NCBI RefSeq assembly: GCF_000698595.1
Contig: NZ_JFHC01000007.1
Span: forward strand, 62,001-126,000
Direction: 5' to 3'
Source: Caballeronia glathei
GTDB taxonomy: Bacteria > Pseudomonadota > Gammaproteobacteria > Burkholderiales > Burkholderiaceae
DNA: 64,000 nucleotides
Of the stretch, positions 1 to 9,263 are shown in pieces; positions within the stretch are counted from its first letter, which is position 1, and every line of letters starts with the position of its first letter. The notes below the pieces were generated by a model. That model ran no database searches, was not told the DNA's origin, and was given only the letters and a program-made list of their open reading frames with translations. The translations under genes and the position numbers were made by a program.

Positions 1-243
1 CATGAACCACTTTGCCTGAACCACCTTGCACGAGCCATTTTGAAACCATGACCTGAAAAATCTTCACCCCCGCTGACGCCGCCTCCGGACCCACGCCCCG
101 CTGATATCGGGGCAGGGAGCCGCGTTTTCCCTCGCCGCCACGTTCGACGCTCCGACCCTTCCGGTCGCCGGGCGCGGCCCTTTACGTCCCTTCGATTTGA
201 AACGGCTTTAGGCAGTAACTGAATCATCCAGTGGAGATCGTCC
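1..243. other. Upstream region of the porin gene, no gene identified
   Basis: No convincing coding region was found. A short GC hairpin (stem GCCCCG/CGGGGC, positions 95-113, loop CTGATAT) is visible, and the first 30 bases carry an imperfect repeat of GAACCAC. The stretch probably holds the promoter and leader of the porin gene, but no clear -35/-10 pair was recognised. Confidence 0.4.
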
Positions 244-1659
244 GTGAAAAAACAAAAGCATTCACTCGCCTTATCGATTTTGCTGTTCAGCGGCCTGATG
301 GCCGGAAGTGTCATCGCGCATGCCGATGAAACGGAAACCGAGGCCGAATTGCCGTCCCGGCATACGGAAGCGCCGCCGAGTTCACCGCCCAATTCCGAAG
401 CCGATGCGCCGATCAGCAATCAGGCGAAATCGAATGGATTTATAGAAGATTCACATTTCAAGCTGCTGTTTCGCTCCTACACCGAACATTTCGAGATGAA
501 GGGCGGCGGGAAGAAGGATGCGTGGGTTCTCGGCAATCAGGCGGTTTTTGAATCGGGTTATACGCGCGGTCTTTTCGGTGTCGGCGTCGACGCCTCGCTT
601 TTCAGCGCGCTGAAACTGAATGGCGGGGTCGGGGCCGGTAATCGCGTGCACCTGAATGCGGACGGCACCGGACAAAACCAGCTTGCATGGACGTATCCCG
701 GAGTGTGGGACGTGAAGGCGCGCGTCTCCAATACGGTGCTCAAATACGGCCAGCAACTGTTCGATAATCCGTTTCTCGTGCCCCACGATAATCGCGCATT
801 GCCGCCGACTTACCGCGGCTTTTCGCTCGCGAGCGATGAAATCAGGAATCTGACGATCAAGGCGGGCAGCGTGGACGCTGTGCTGGCGCGCGGCATGACG
901 AGCACCTCGTCGCTTTCGACGGAGTACGGCGGCATCAGGTTCAGCCGGTTCACGTACGCGGGTGGCGATTATACGATCGGCGACGATACCTCGTTCACGC
1001 TTTACGGCAGCCGCGCCGAAAATGTGTGGGATCAGTATTATTTCAACGCGACGCACAGTATCGGCAGCCCTTCGGCGATACGCTGGACCGGCGCGCTGAA
1101 TTACTATTACACGCACAATGTCGGGCAAAGCCGAAGCGGCCCGATCAATAACCACGCCTATAGCCTGGCGCTTTCCGGACAACATGGCGCCCATACGGTT
1201 CAGGTCGGTTTCCAGCAGATTGCGAGCAATCAGTTCTTCGATTATGTCGGCCAGTCGGCGGGGGATTATCTCGCCAACTCGCTCGACGTCGATTACAACG
1301 CGCCGCATGAAAAGTCGATCAGTCTTTCCTATTCGCTCAATTTCAAGGATTACGGCGTTCCGGGCCTGAAAATGACGGCATGGACCGCGTATGGCTGGGG
1401 TGCCGACGCGACAACTTCGGCGAATCGCTATGCCGATCCGGATAGCGCGCTTCACGGACTTTACTGGAAAGACGGACAGCCGGTTCACGGCACGCATTAC
1501 GAATTCGGCGTCATTCCAAGCTATACGGTGGCGAGCGGCAAGCTGAAGGACACCAGCATCAAGTTTTATTACATGCATCACCACGGCAGCAAATACTATT
1601 CGGACAGCACGAGCGACGTGTACCGTCTGATGATCAACGTGCCGGTGAACGTGTTCTGA
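244..1659 (+). CDS. OprD-family outer-membrane porin
   Basis: A 471-aa beta-barrel porin of the OprD/OccD type, expected in the outer membrane, where such channels admit small carboxylate or amino-acid-like solutes. The start is GTG, chosen for a GGAG Shine-Dalgarno at 233-236. Residues 1-27 look like a Sec signal peptide ending in an A-H-A site, followed by an acidic, Pro-rich spacer (about 28-62). The mature part opens with GFIEDSHFKLLFRSY, the characteristic OprD first-strand motif, continues as alternating aromatic/polar strands, and ends in phenylalanine as barrel proteins do. OprD proteins are usually about 420-450 residues, so it is full length apart from the extra N-terminal spacer. 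The substrate cannot be read from sequence. The downstream neighbour is an OxlT-type carrier, which makes an organic acid plausible, but a terminator and about 400 bases separate them. Confidence 0.88.
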   Translation: MKKQKHSLALSILLFSGLMAGSVIAHADETETEAELPSRHTEAPPSSPPNSEADAPISNQAKSNGFIEDSHFKLLFRSYTEHFEMKGGGKKDAWVLGNQAVFESGYTRGLFGVGVDASLFSALKLNGGVGAGNRVHLNADGTGQNQLAWTYPGVWDVKARVSNTVLKYGQQLFDNPFLVPHDNRALPPTYRGFSLASDEIRNLTIKAGSVDAVLARGMTSTSSLSTEYGGIRFSRFTYAGGDYTIGDDTSFTLYGSRAENVWDQYYFNATHSIGSPSAIRWTGALNYYYTHNVGQSRSGPINNHAYSLALSGQHGAHTVQVGFQQIASNQFFDYVGQSAGDYLANSLDVDYNAPHEKSISLSYSLNFKDYGVPGLKMTAWTAYGWGADATTSANRYADPDSALHGLYWKDGQPVHGTHYEFGVIPSYTVASGKLKDTSIKFYYMHHHGSKYYSDSTSDVYRLMINVPVNVF

Positions 1660-1789
1660 CCATCCGGCGACGGTTCGGCCCGCACGGACGGCCTCGGAAG
1701 CTTGCCGTAAACTTCGGGTCGACGCATGCTAGGGAAACCTACAATAAGAAAGTTAAACATTACGTTTGTCTTTCATATATAACTGCAAC

Positions 1790-1858
1790 GTGTGCTGCGG
1801 ATCGCCATGTCTCGCATCACGCCTCCGGCCCGTCAGGCTTTCCTGCGGGCCTTTTTTT
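1790..1858 (+). ncRNA. Candidate short intergenic transcript
   Basis: An AT-rich island in otherwise GC-rich sequence carries a TATAAC box at 1778-1783, with TAAACA 18 bases upstream, and is followed within about 70 bases by a hairpin and a seven-T run. This promoter-plus-terminator layout without an open frame is what a small RNA gene looks like. It could equally be a read-through terminator for the porin gene preceded by a chance TATA-like box. No known RNA family was recognised. Confidence 0.25.
1827..1858 (+). terminator. Rho-independent terminator
   Basis: The stem GGCCCG-T-CAGG pairs with CCTG-CGGGCC around a CTTT loop with one bulged T, and is followed directly by TTTTTTT at 1852-1858. 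It lies about 170 bases after the porin stop codon, so it ends either the porin transcript or the short transcript proposed just upstream. Confidence 0.8.
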
Positions 1859-1943
1859 ATGCATCCGCTGAAAGCAGTAAGCACTGGCTTTCAAACCATT
1901 ACAAATCCGGTGTGCCTAGTGAAAACCCCATCGATTCTTTCGC

Positions 1944-1978
1944 TTGACTTACTTGATATATCACATACTGTGTATATC
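1944..1978 (+). promoter_or_regulatory. Putative promoter and operator of the OxlT-type gene
   Basis: TTGACT at 1944-1949 is followed after 16 bases by TACTGT (1966-1971), a plausible sigma-70 promoter. An imperfect palindrome spans 1955-1978, with arms GATATATCACA and TGTGTATATC (one base of asymmetry) around TAC. It overlaps the -10 region, the position expected for a repressor. The size and symmetry fit a GntR- or TetR-like dimer, but the regulator is not in the window. Confidence 0.5.
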
Positions 1979-2062
1979 TGATCGCTCATGAAAAGTTGAG
2001 CTTCGATGGAGGTGCCAATTCGGCATCGAGACAAAGGCAAACAATGCCAAGGAGACAGGCAA

Positions 2063-3373
2063 ATGGAAACGGATCGCCAAGTGGGAGCGTCGCGGCTCGC
2101 GTCGCCGTGGGTGCAGCTCGTGTTCGGTGTGATTTGCATGGCAATGATCGCGAACATGCAGTACGGCTGGACCCTGTTTGTGAACCCCATCGATGAAAAG
2201 TACCACTGGGGGCGGGCTGCCATTCAGGTCGCGTTCACGATCTTCGTCGTGACCGAGACCTGGCTGGTTCCCGTCGAAGGCTATCTCGTCGACAAATACG
2301 GTCCACGGCCGGTGGTCGTCATCGGCGGCCTGCTGTGCGCGGTCGCCTGGGTGCTCAACTCGGTGGCGTCGTCGCTGCCGATGCTGTATTTCGCGGCGGC
2401 CGTAGGCGGCGTCGGCGCCGGTGCGGTGTACGGCACCTGCGTGGGCAATGCGCTGAAGTGGTTCCCGAATCGCCGGGGGCTCGCGGCGGGCATCACAGCG
2501 GCGGGTTTCGGCGCGGGTTCGGCCGCGACCGTCGTGCCGATCGCGACCATGATCAAGCAAAGCGGCTACGAGTCGACCTTCCTCTGGTTCGGTCTCGGCC
2601 AGGGCCTGATCGTGTTCCTGCTCGGCATGGCGCTCTACCACCCGCCGGCGAGCCTGCTCGAGCCGGCCAAGAACGCGCTCAAGCGTGCGGTGTACAACGC
2701 GACGCCGAAGCAGGTGCTGAGCTCGCCGATCTTCTGGGTCATGTACCTGATGTTCGTGATGATGGCGGCCGGCGGCCTGATGGCGACGGCGCAGCTCGGT
2801 CCGATCGCGAAGGACTTCGGCCTGCACGATGCGCCGGTGTCGATCCTCGGCCTGGCCTTGCCGGCGCTCACGTTCGCGCTGACCATCGACCGCGTGCTCA
2901 ACGGGCTGACCCGGCCGTTCTTCGGCTGGATCTCGGACCGCATCGGCCGCGAGAACACGATGTGCCTGGCATTCGCGATCGAGGCGGTCGGCATCGTGGC
3001 GTTGTCGAAGTATGGTCACAGCCCGGTGGCGTTCGTGATACTCACGGGTATCGTGTTCTTCGCCTGGGGTGAGATCTACAGCCTCTTCCCGGCTACCTGC
3101 GGCGACACGTTCGGACCGAAGTTCGCCGCCACCAACGCGGGCCTGCTCTACACCGCGAAGGGAACGGCCGCGTTGCTGGTGCCGTTCAGCAGCGTGATCA
3201 CGACGATGACCGGCAGCTGGCACGCCGTGTTCATGGTGGCGTCGGGCATGGCGGCGCTGTCCGCGTTCCTCGCGATCTTCGTGCTCAAGCCGATGCGCAA
3301 TGCGCACGCGCAGAAGCATTCGAACTCGTCGAGCGCGGTCGACATTCAGTATGGGCATCCAGTGAAGGACTGA
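2063..3373 (+). CDS. oxlT: MFS transporter, oxalate/formate antiporter (OxlT) family
   Basis: A 436-aa inner-membrane carrier of the major facilitator superfamily with about 12 hydrophobic helices. The ATG at 2063 is preferred over an in-frame ATG at 2006 because AAGGAGAC at 2049-2056 sits ideally before it and the extra 19 residues are polar and unlike a helix. The sequence around residues 10-150 (VQLVFGVICMAMIANMQYGW, then WLVPVEGYLVDKYGPRP and a Gly/Ala-rich helix with VGAGAVYGTCVGNALKWFPNRRGLAAG) strongly resembles proteobacterial OxlT-like proteins. In Oxalobacter, OxlT exchanges oxalate for formate. Oxalyl-CoA decarboxylase and formyl-CoA transferase genes normally accompany such a carrier and are absent here, so the oxalate assignment is by family resemblance only; another dicarboxylate or monocarboxylate is possible. 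A strong terminator follows the gene, so it appears monocistronic. Confidence 0.8.
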   Translation: METDRQVGASRLASPWVQLVFGVICMAMIANMQYGWTLFVNPIDEKYHWGRAAIQVAFTIFVVTETWLVPVEGYLVDKYGPRPVVVIGGLLCAVAWVLNSVASSLPMLYFAAAVGGVGAGAVYGTCVGNALKWFPNRRGLAAGITAAGFGAGSAATVVPIATMIKQSGYESTFLWFGLGQGLIVFLLGMALYHPPASLLEPAKNALKRAVYNATPKQVLSSPIFWVMYLMFVMMAAGGLMATAQLGPIAKDFGLHDAPVSILGLALPALTFALTIDRVLNGLTRPFFGWISDRIGRENTMCLAFAIEAVGIVALSKYGHSPVAFVILTGIVFFAWGEIYSLFPATCGDTFGPKFAATNAGLLYTAKGTAALLVPFSSVITTMTGSWHAVFMVASGMAALSAFLAIFVLKPMRNAHAQKHSNSSSAVDIQYGHPVKD

Positions 3374-3409
3374 TGCTCCGGAACAAACCGACGCTTCGAA
3401 CCTGAGACG

Positions 3410-3445
3410 GCAGGCGGCGCACGCAACGTGCGCCGCCTGCTTTTT
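3410..3445 (+). terminator. Strong rho-independent terminator after the MFS gene
   Basis: A perfect 14-bp stem (GCAGGCGGCGCACG at 3410-3423 with CGTGCGCCGCCTGC at 3427-3440), a CAA loop and a TTTTT tail. Confidence 0.93.
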
Positions 3446-4064
3446 GCATTTTTGCGGTTCTGAGCGGTGCCCGGATGGTGCACGGACGGTGCGCGAATCG
3501 CGCCGGGAGGCCGCGCCGCATTGCCGTGTTTTCCCTCAGCCGTTCAATACCTTGTTCCCACATCGGCGCCGCGCCAGTATCGTGTGCAAGGCGCACGCTG
3601 CGCCCGGCCCCGCGTGCCGGTTTTCGCTCTCTTTACGTCCGCTTTTGCTGGTGTCGGCAGTTCGTCGGTCTCACTGCGCGAATTTGTATGGTTAACCCCG
3701 ATTTCAACGTAAACGAACAAAAAGGAACATCCTGATTGTTGTTTTGGTTTCCTTTTTGAAAATAAGGGCCACGAACTGCAGCATCGGTGTCCAAATAAAA
3801 ACGAACGAGACATGGATGATCCCAACGCCCAGCCGAACCACCGGCAGCGCCCCGATCAGGGCGCGCATGCGTTTTTCCCGGGTCCGCTATTGCGCGCGCC
3901 CGGCGAGTCCGTTTCAAGCATCGACAAGCAGTCAAATGAATTCACGCGATGGCTCGCGCGCCGAGTGTGAGCCATTTCCATGAACCGGCGATGACGCCGC
4001 GCGGCCGCGGCGTGCGCGGCATCGCACCGACCGGGCAGGACGAGCGCAACACAGGCATCGACAC
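3446..4064. other. Long leader region before the glycerol importer operon
   Basis: About 620 bases without a convincing gene: the short open frames here start and stop in inconsistent frames and match no family I know. The stretch around 3690-3810 is clearly more AT-rich than its surroundings and holds three ACGAAC motifs (annotated separately), so it is probably the operon's control region followed by a long untranslated leader. No definite promoter was identified. Confidence 0.45.
3712..3806 (+). promoter_or_regulatory. Three ACGAAC motifs, possible GlpR (DeoR-family) half-sites
   Basis: ACGAAC occurs at 3713-3718, 3771-3776 and 3801-3806, all in the same orientation and within an AT-rich island upstream of the glycerol ABC operon. 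The first, in the context AACGAACAA, matches one half of the E. coli GlpR operator (AWCGAACAW). DeoR-family GlpR repressors commonly control glycerol genes, so these are candidate binding sites. No full palindrome is present and no glpR gene lies in the window, so this is a suggestion only. Confidence 0.3.
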
Positions 4065-4076
4065 AAGGAGCGGAAT

Positions 4077-5171
4077 TTGGTCTTGGAACTGGAGCGGATC
4101 ACCGTCGTTTCGGGCGGGCAGACGCATCTGTACAGCGTCGATCTCCGCTTGACGCCGGGCGCCATCAACGTGCTGCTCGGGCCCACCCAGGCGGGCAAGA
4201 CGACGCTCATGCGCGTGATGGCGGGCCTCGACAAGCCGAACGCGGGCCGCGTCATCGCCGACGGCCGGGACGTGACGGGCGTCGGCGTCCGGGAGCGCAA
4301 CCTCGCGATGGTCTACCAGCAGTTCATCAACTATCCGGCGATGACGGTGTTCGAGAACATCGCGTCGCCGCTGAAACTGCAGAAGACGGACGCGAAGCAG
4401 GTGCTCGAGCGCGTGAACGAGGTCGCGGCGAAGCTGCATATCGAACATTTGCTGCAGCGCCGGCCGGGCGAGCTGTCGGGTGGACAGCAGCAGCGCTGCG
4501 CGCTCGCGCGGGCGCTCGTGAAGCGCTCGTCGCTCGTGCTGCTCGACGAGCCGCTCGTCAATCTCGACTACAAGCTGCGCGAAGAGTTGCGCGCCGAGCT
4601 GGCGACGCTTTTCGCCGACGGCAAGACGACCGTCGTCTACGCGACCACCGATCCGCTCGAGGCGCTTTTGCTCGGCGGCTACACCGCGGTGGTCGACAAG
4701 GGTCGAGTGCTGCAGTACGGCCCCACGCTCGACGTGTACAACGCGCCGGCCACGGTCGACGTCGCCGCCGTATTCAACGATCCGCCGATGAACATGCTGA
4801 CGAGCGAGCTCACCGCCGGGGGCATCGCGCGCCTGCCGATCGGCATCGACGTGCCGCTCGAGCGCGGCATCGCGAACGGCGGCATGTGCCGCATCGGCAT
4901 TCGCCCGGGGCACCTGCGGCTCGCGCCGCGCACGCAGCGGGCGATCGCCGTGCCGTGCCGGCTCGAACTCGCGGAGCTGAGCGGCTCGGAAACCTATCTG
5001 CACGTGCACACCAGGGACGGAGGCATCGACCTCGTCGCGCAACTGCAGGGCGTGCACCAGATCGCGCTCGGCACGGCGCTCGACGTGTTCGTCGAGCCCG
5101 ACGAACTGTTTGTATTCGACACGGACGCGAAACTCGTGTCCGGACCGGAGGCGGGACATGGCGCGCATTGA
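4077..5171 (+). CDS. glpS: Glycerol ABC importer ATPase, GlpS-like
   Basis: A 364-aa cytoplasmic ATP-binding subunit, first gene of a six-gene importer cluster. It begins with TTG, six bases after AAGGAG (4065-4070). The Walker A is the unusual GPTQAGKT (residues 35-42), the signature LSGGQ is at 133-137 and the Walker B LVLLDEP at 153-159. The H-loop histidine is replaced: the usual Y-V-T-H-D reads Y-A-T-T-D, with Thr at residue 191. The C-terminal third is a MalK/UgpC-type OB regulatory domain. This pattern matches the GlpS subunit of the Rhizobium glycerol importer (GlpSTPQUV), and the conserved gene order supports that assignment. Its 3' end overlaps the next ATPase by 14 bases, implying translational coupling. 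Whether glycerol is the substrate here is inferred from family and gene order. Confidence 0.83.
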   Translation: MVLELERITVVSGGQTHLYSVDLRLTPGAINVLLGPTQAGKTTLMRVMAGLDKPNAGRVIADGRDVTGVGVRERNLAMVYQQFINYPAMTVFENIASPLKLQKTDAKQVLERVNEVAAKLHIEHLLQRRPGELSGGQQQRCALARALVKRSSLVLLDEPLVNLDYKLREELRAELATLFADGKTTVVYATTDPLEALLLGGYTAVVDKGRVLQYGPTLDVYNAPATVDVAAVFNDPPMNMLTSELTAGGIARLPIGIDVPLERGIANGGMCRIGIRPGHLRLAPRTQRAIAVPCRLELAELSGSETYLHVHTRDGGIDLVAQLQGVHQIALGTALDVFVEPDELFVFDTDAKLVSGPEAGHGAH

Positions 5172-6245
5172 GTTCCAGAATCTCGCGCACGCCTACCGGC
5201 CAAACCCGGCGACGCTCGACGACTACGCGCTCCAGCCGATGAGCATGGTGTGGGAAGACGGCGGCGCCTACGCGCTGCTCGGGCCGTCGGGTTGCGGGAA
5301 GTCGACGCTGCTCAACATCGTGTCGGGCCTCGTCACGCCGTCGGAGGGCAAGGTGCTGTTCGACGGCCGCGACGTGACGGGCCAGAGCGCGCGCGCGCGC
5401 AACATCGCGCAGGTGTTCCAGTTCCCGGTCATCTACGACACGATGAGCGTGTTCGACAACCTCGCGTTCCCGCTGCGCAACCGCAAGCTGGCCGCGGCTG
5501 AAGTGACGGCGCGCGTGCACGAGGTGGCCGAGATCCTCGACATGACGCGCGAACTCAAGCGCAAGGCGAGCAACCTGTCGGCGGACGCGAAGCAGAAGAT
5601 CTCGCTCGGGCGCGGGCTCGTGCGCAAGGACGTCGCCGCGATCCTGTTCGACGAACCGCTCACCGTCATCGATCCGCACATGAAGTGGATGCTGCGGCGC
5701 CAGCTGAAGAAGATCCACCAGCAGCTGAAACTCACGCTGATCTACGTGACGCACGATCAGGTCGAAGCGCTGACCTTCGCCGACGAAGTGGTCGTCATGA
5801 CCAACGGGCGCGTGGTGCAGAAGGGCGGCCCGCAGGCGCTTTTCCTCAGCCCGGATCACGCGTTCGTCGGGTATTTCATCGGCAGCCCGGGGATGAATCT
5901 CTGCCCGATCGAGCTCGATGCGCACGGCGTCAGGATCGGCGGGCAGCGCTTGCAGGTGGATGCGGACACGCTCGCGTCGCTCAGGCACGCGAGCGGCGAA
6001 CTGAAGCTCGGCATCCGCCCCGAGTTCACGCGCCTCGCGGCGAGCGAGGAGCCGGGCACCGTGAAGGCGCAACTCGTGCGCGCGCAGAGTCTCGGCAACT
6101 ATCAGCTCGTGACGGCCGCGTGCGACGGCCACGTGTTCAAGGCGAAGGTCGAGCCGCACGTGACGCTGAACGAAGGCCCGGTGTGGCTGCGGCTCGCCGC
6201 GCCCGAAACGGTGTTCTTCAGCAACGACGAAAGGATCGGACGAGG

Positions 6246-6249
<4 letters not shown>
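5158..6249 (+). CDS. glpT: Glycerol ABC importer ATPase, GlpT-like
   Basis: A 363-aa second ATP-binding subunit, unrelated in function to the E. coli glycerol-3-phosphate antiporter also called GlpT. The ATG at 5158 is chosen because it starts the conserved MARIEFQNLAHAY segment and overlaps the upstream stop. Walker A GPSGCGKST is canonical (42-50), Walker B AILFDEP lies at 161-167 and the H-loop His is present (199). The ABC signature, however, is degenerate: LSADAKQ at 140-146 instead of LSGGQ, and the D-loop reads VIDP. Together with the upstream ATPase it should form a heterodimer with one complete and one impaired ATP site. It overlaps the following permease start by four bases (ATGA). 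Confidence 0.83.
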
Positions 6250-7940
<1,691 letters not shown>

Positions 7941-7941
<1 letters not shown>

Positions 7942-8222
7942 TGATCACGTGGATGTACTGGACGCCGGAAGTGGCGATCTTTTTCGGGTGCGTCGCCGTG
8001 ATGCTCGCGGGCATGACGGTGTGGGAGATCCGCTCGCCGACCATCGAGCGCAAGGGCTTCTTGCCGATCGCGACGACGCGCGGTGACCGGCTCTTCATCG
8101 GACTCTTGACGGCGGCGTACATCAACCTCGCCTGGATCGGGATCAGCGCCGAAGGCGCGAGCGCGTGGCCGGGGTTTGCTGTGTCGATGCTCGTGGTGAT
8201 TTTTATCATGTGGAAGGGGTAG
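7941..8222 (+). CDS. glpU: Small DUF2160 membrane protein of the glycerol importer (GlpU-like)
   Basis: A 93-aa hydrophobic protein with a short N-terminal segment, a first helix around residues 9-27, a polar stretch (ETRSPTIERKG-like, about 28-45, with TTRGDR after it) and two further helices (about 49-66 and 72-91). It matches the DUF2160 family that accompanies glycerol ABC operons. Its function is not established; the fixed position beside the permeases suggests an accessory membrane subunit or assembly factor. The start overlaps the permease stop by one base (TGATG). The gene ends just before a long intergenic repeat that separates it from the binding-protein gene. Confidence 0.78.
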
Positions 8223-8239
8223 GGGTGTTTGATCCGCTC

Positions 8240-8955
8240 GCGCTCCTATGAAACTTGTTTTGTTATTGGTCTATTAGCTTCGCCCCTGTGCGGGGCGGCA
8301 GTCACTTTCTTTGCTGCTGCAAAGAAAGTAACCAAAGAAAGCAGCTTTTCAGCCATCAGTCTCAGGAGGACAACGCACTCGCAATCCTCATCGGCACAGC
8401 GCCTAAGTGTCGCCGTCACAGAACTACCGGGCTTGGTGCGCGGCAAGCACCGTGACATCGCGCAGCGAACAGATCGGCACAGCAGTCATCCACCCATCTT
8501 CGCTTCGCTCAGACGTCGGGTACACCTTGTCGCGTATTTGAGGTTTTCCGTTCTGTTTGAAATTGTCGTTGTGGTTGCTGTTGCGTTGCGGTTGGGTTCG
8601 GCGTTGGCGTTCGGGTTGCGGTTTGGGTTGGGATTGCGTGGGCGGTGGCGAACTGCTGGTTGTTGGTTGTGCCAGACGTCCGAGCGAAGCGCGGACGGAG
8701 CGGAACGGAGTGCATACCGCTTCGGGGGAATGTGAGTGGTGTCGGTGCGTGCCGCGCACCAAGCCGGGTGGTCTTATGAGGGCGACACTTAGGGGCTGAG
8801 CCAATTGGTATTGCAAATGAGTTGCCGTCCTAAGACCGATGACTGAAAAGCTGCTTTCTTTGGTTACTTTCTTTGCAGCAGCAAAGAAAGTGACTGCTGC
8901 CCCGCACAGGGGCGAGCAAATAGACCGCGAACGATACAAGTTTCATGGGAGCAAG
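8240..8955. repeat. Long imperfect inverted repeat (BIME-like intergenic element)
   Basis: Two arms of about 280 bp face each other around a centre near 8597. Matching landmarks are GCTCCTATGAAAC/GTTTCATGGGAGC (8243 and 8953), CAGCTTTTCAG/CTGAAAAGCTG (ending 8352 and starting 8843) and GACGTC (8512 and 8675), all equidistant from the centre. Each arm carries two local hairpins: GCCCC-TGTGC-GGGGC and CTTTCTTTGC-TGCT-GCAAAGAAAG type. The middle (about 8560-8660) is a low-complexity GTTGGG/GTTGCGG run. Open frames on both strands give Lys/Ala-rich peptides and are repeat artefacts, not genes. No transposase is present. It lies between the small membrane-protein gene and the binding-protein gene of the glycerol operon. 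Confidence 0.85.
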
Positions 8956-9123
8956 ACCGCATCAAACGGTTTAAGAAACAGGCGACCCGAGCGCAAGCGG
9001 CCTCCTTGTGCAAAGAAAGTGACTGCCCCGCACAGGGGCGAGCAAACAGACCGCGAACGATACAAGTTTCATGGGAGCAAGAGCGCATCAAACGGTTTAA
9101 GAAACGCGCGACCCGAGCGCAAG
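8881..9123. repeat. Tandem duplication of the inverted-repeat outer arm
   Basis: The block starting GCAAAGAAAGTGACTGC at 8881 and running to about 8998 is repeated at 9010-9123, 129 bases later, with few differences (both copies contain the GCCCCGCACAGGGGC hairpin, GACCGCGAACGATACAAG and CATCAAACGGTTTAAGAAAC). The second copy lacks the first half of the CTTTCTTTGC hairpin, so it looks like a partial copy of the arm duplicated in direct orientation. Confidence 0.85.
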
Positions 9124-9263
9124 GCGAGCTCAGCAGAAGCGCATCGAAATCAAACGGTGTAAACACGAACACGCGCTAGCAGTCAAATGTGTCCGGTTCC
9201 GTTGTTGCCCCGAGCGGGCGCCGGCAGATGATCCAAGGGGTGCGGAGAACTGAGGAGAAGACA

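Noticed and set aside
1..49. Possible start of a divergent gene at the left edge
   Set aside because: Only about 16 codons are available and the ATG lacks a good ribosome site, so it cannot be supported.
8229..8939. Overlapping open frames inside the inverted repeat
   Set aside because: Both strands of the palindrome give nearly the same Lys/Ala-rich peptide because of symmetry; no start signals and no functional domain.
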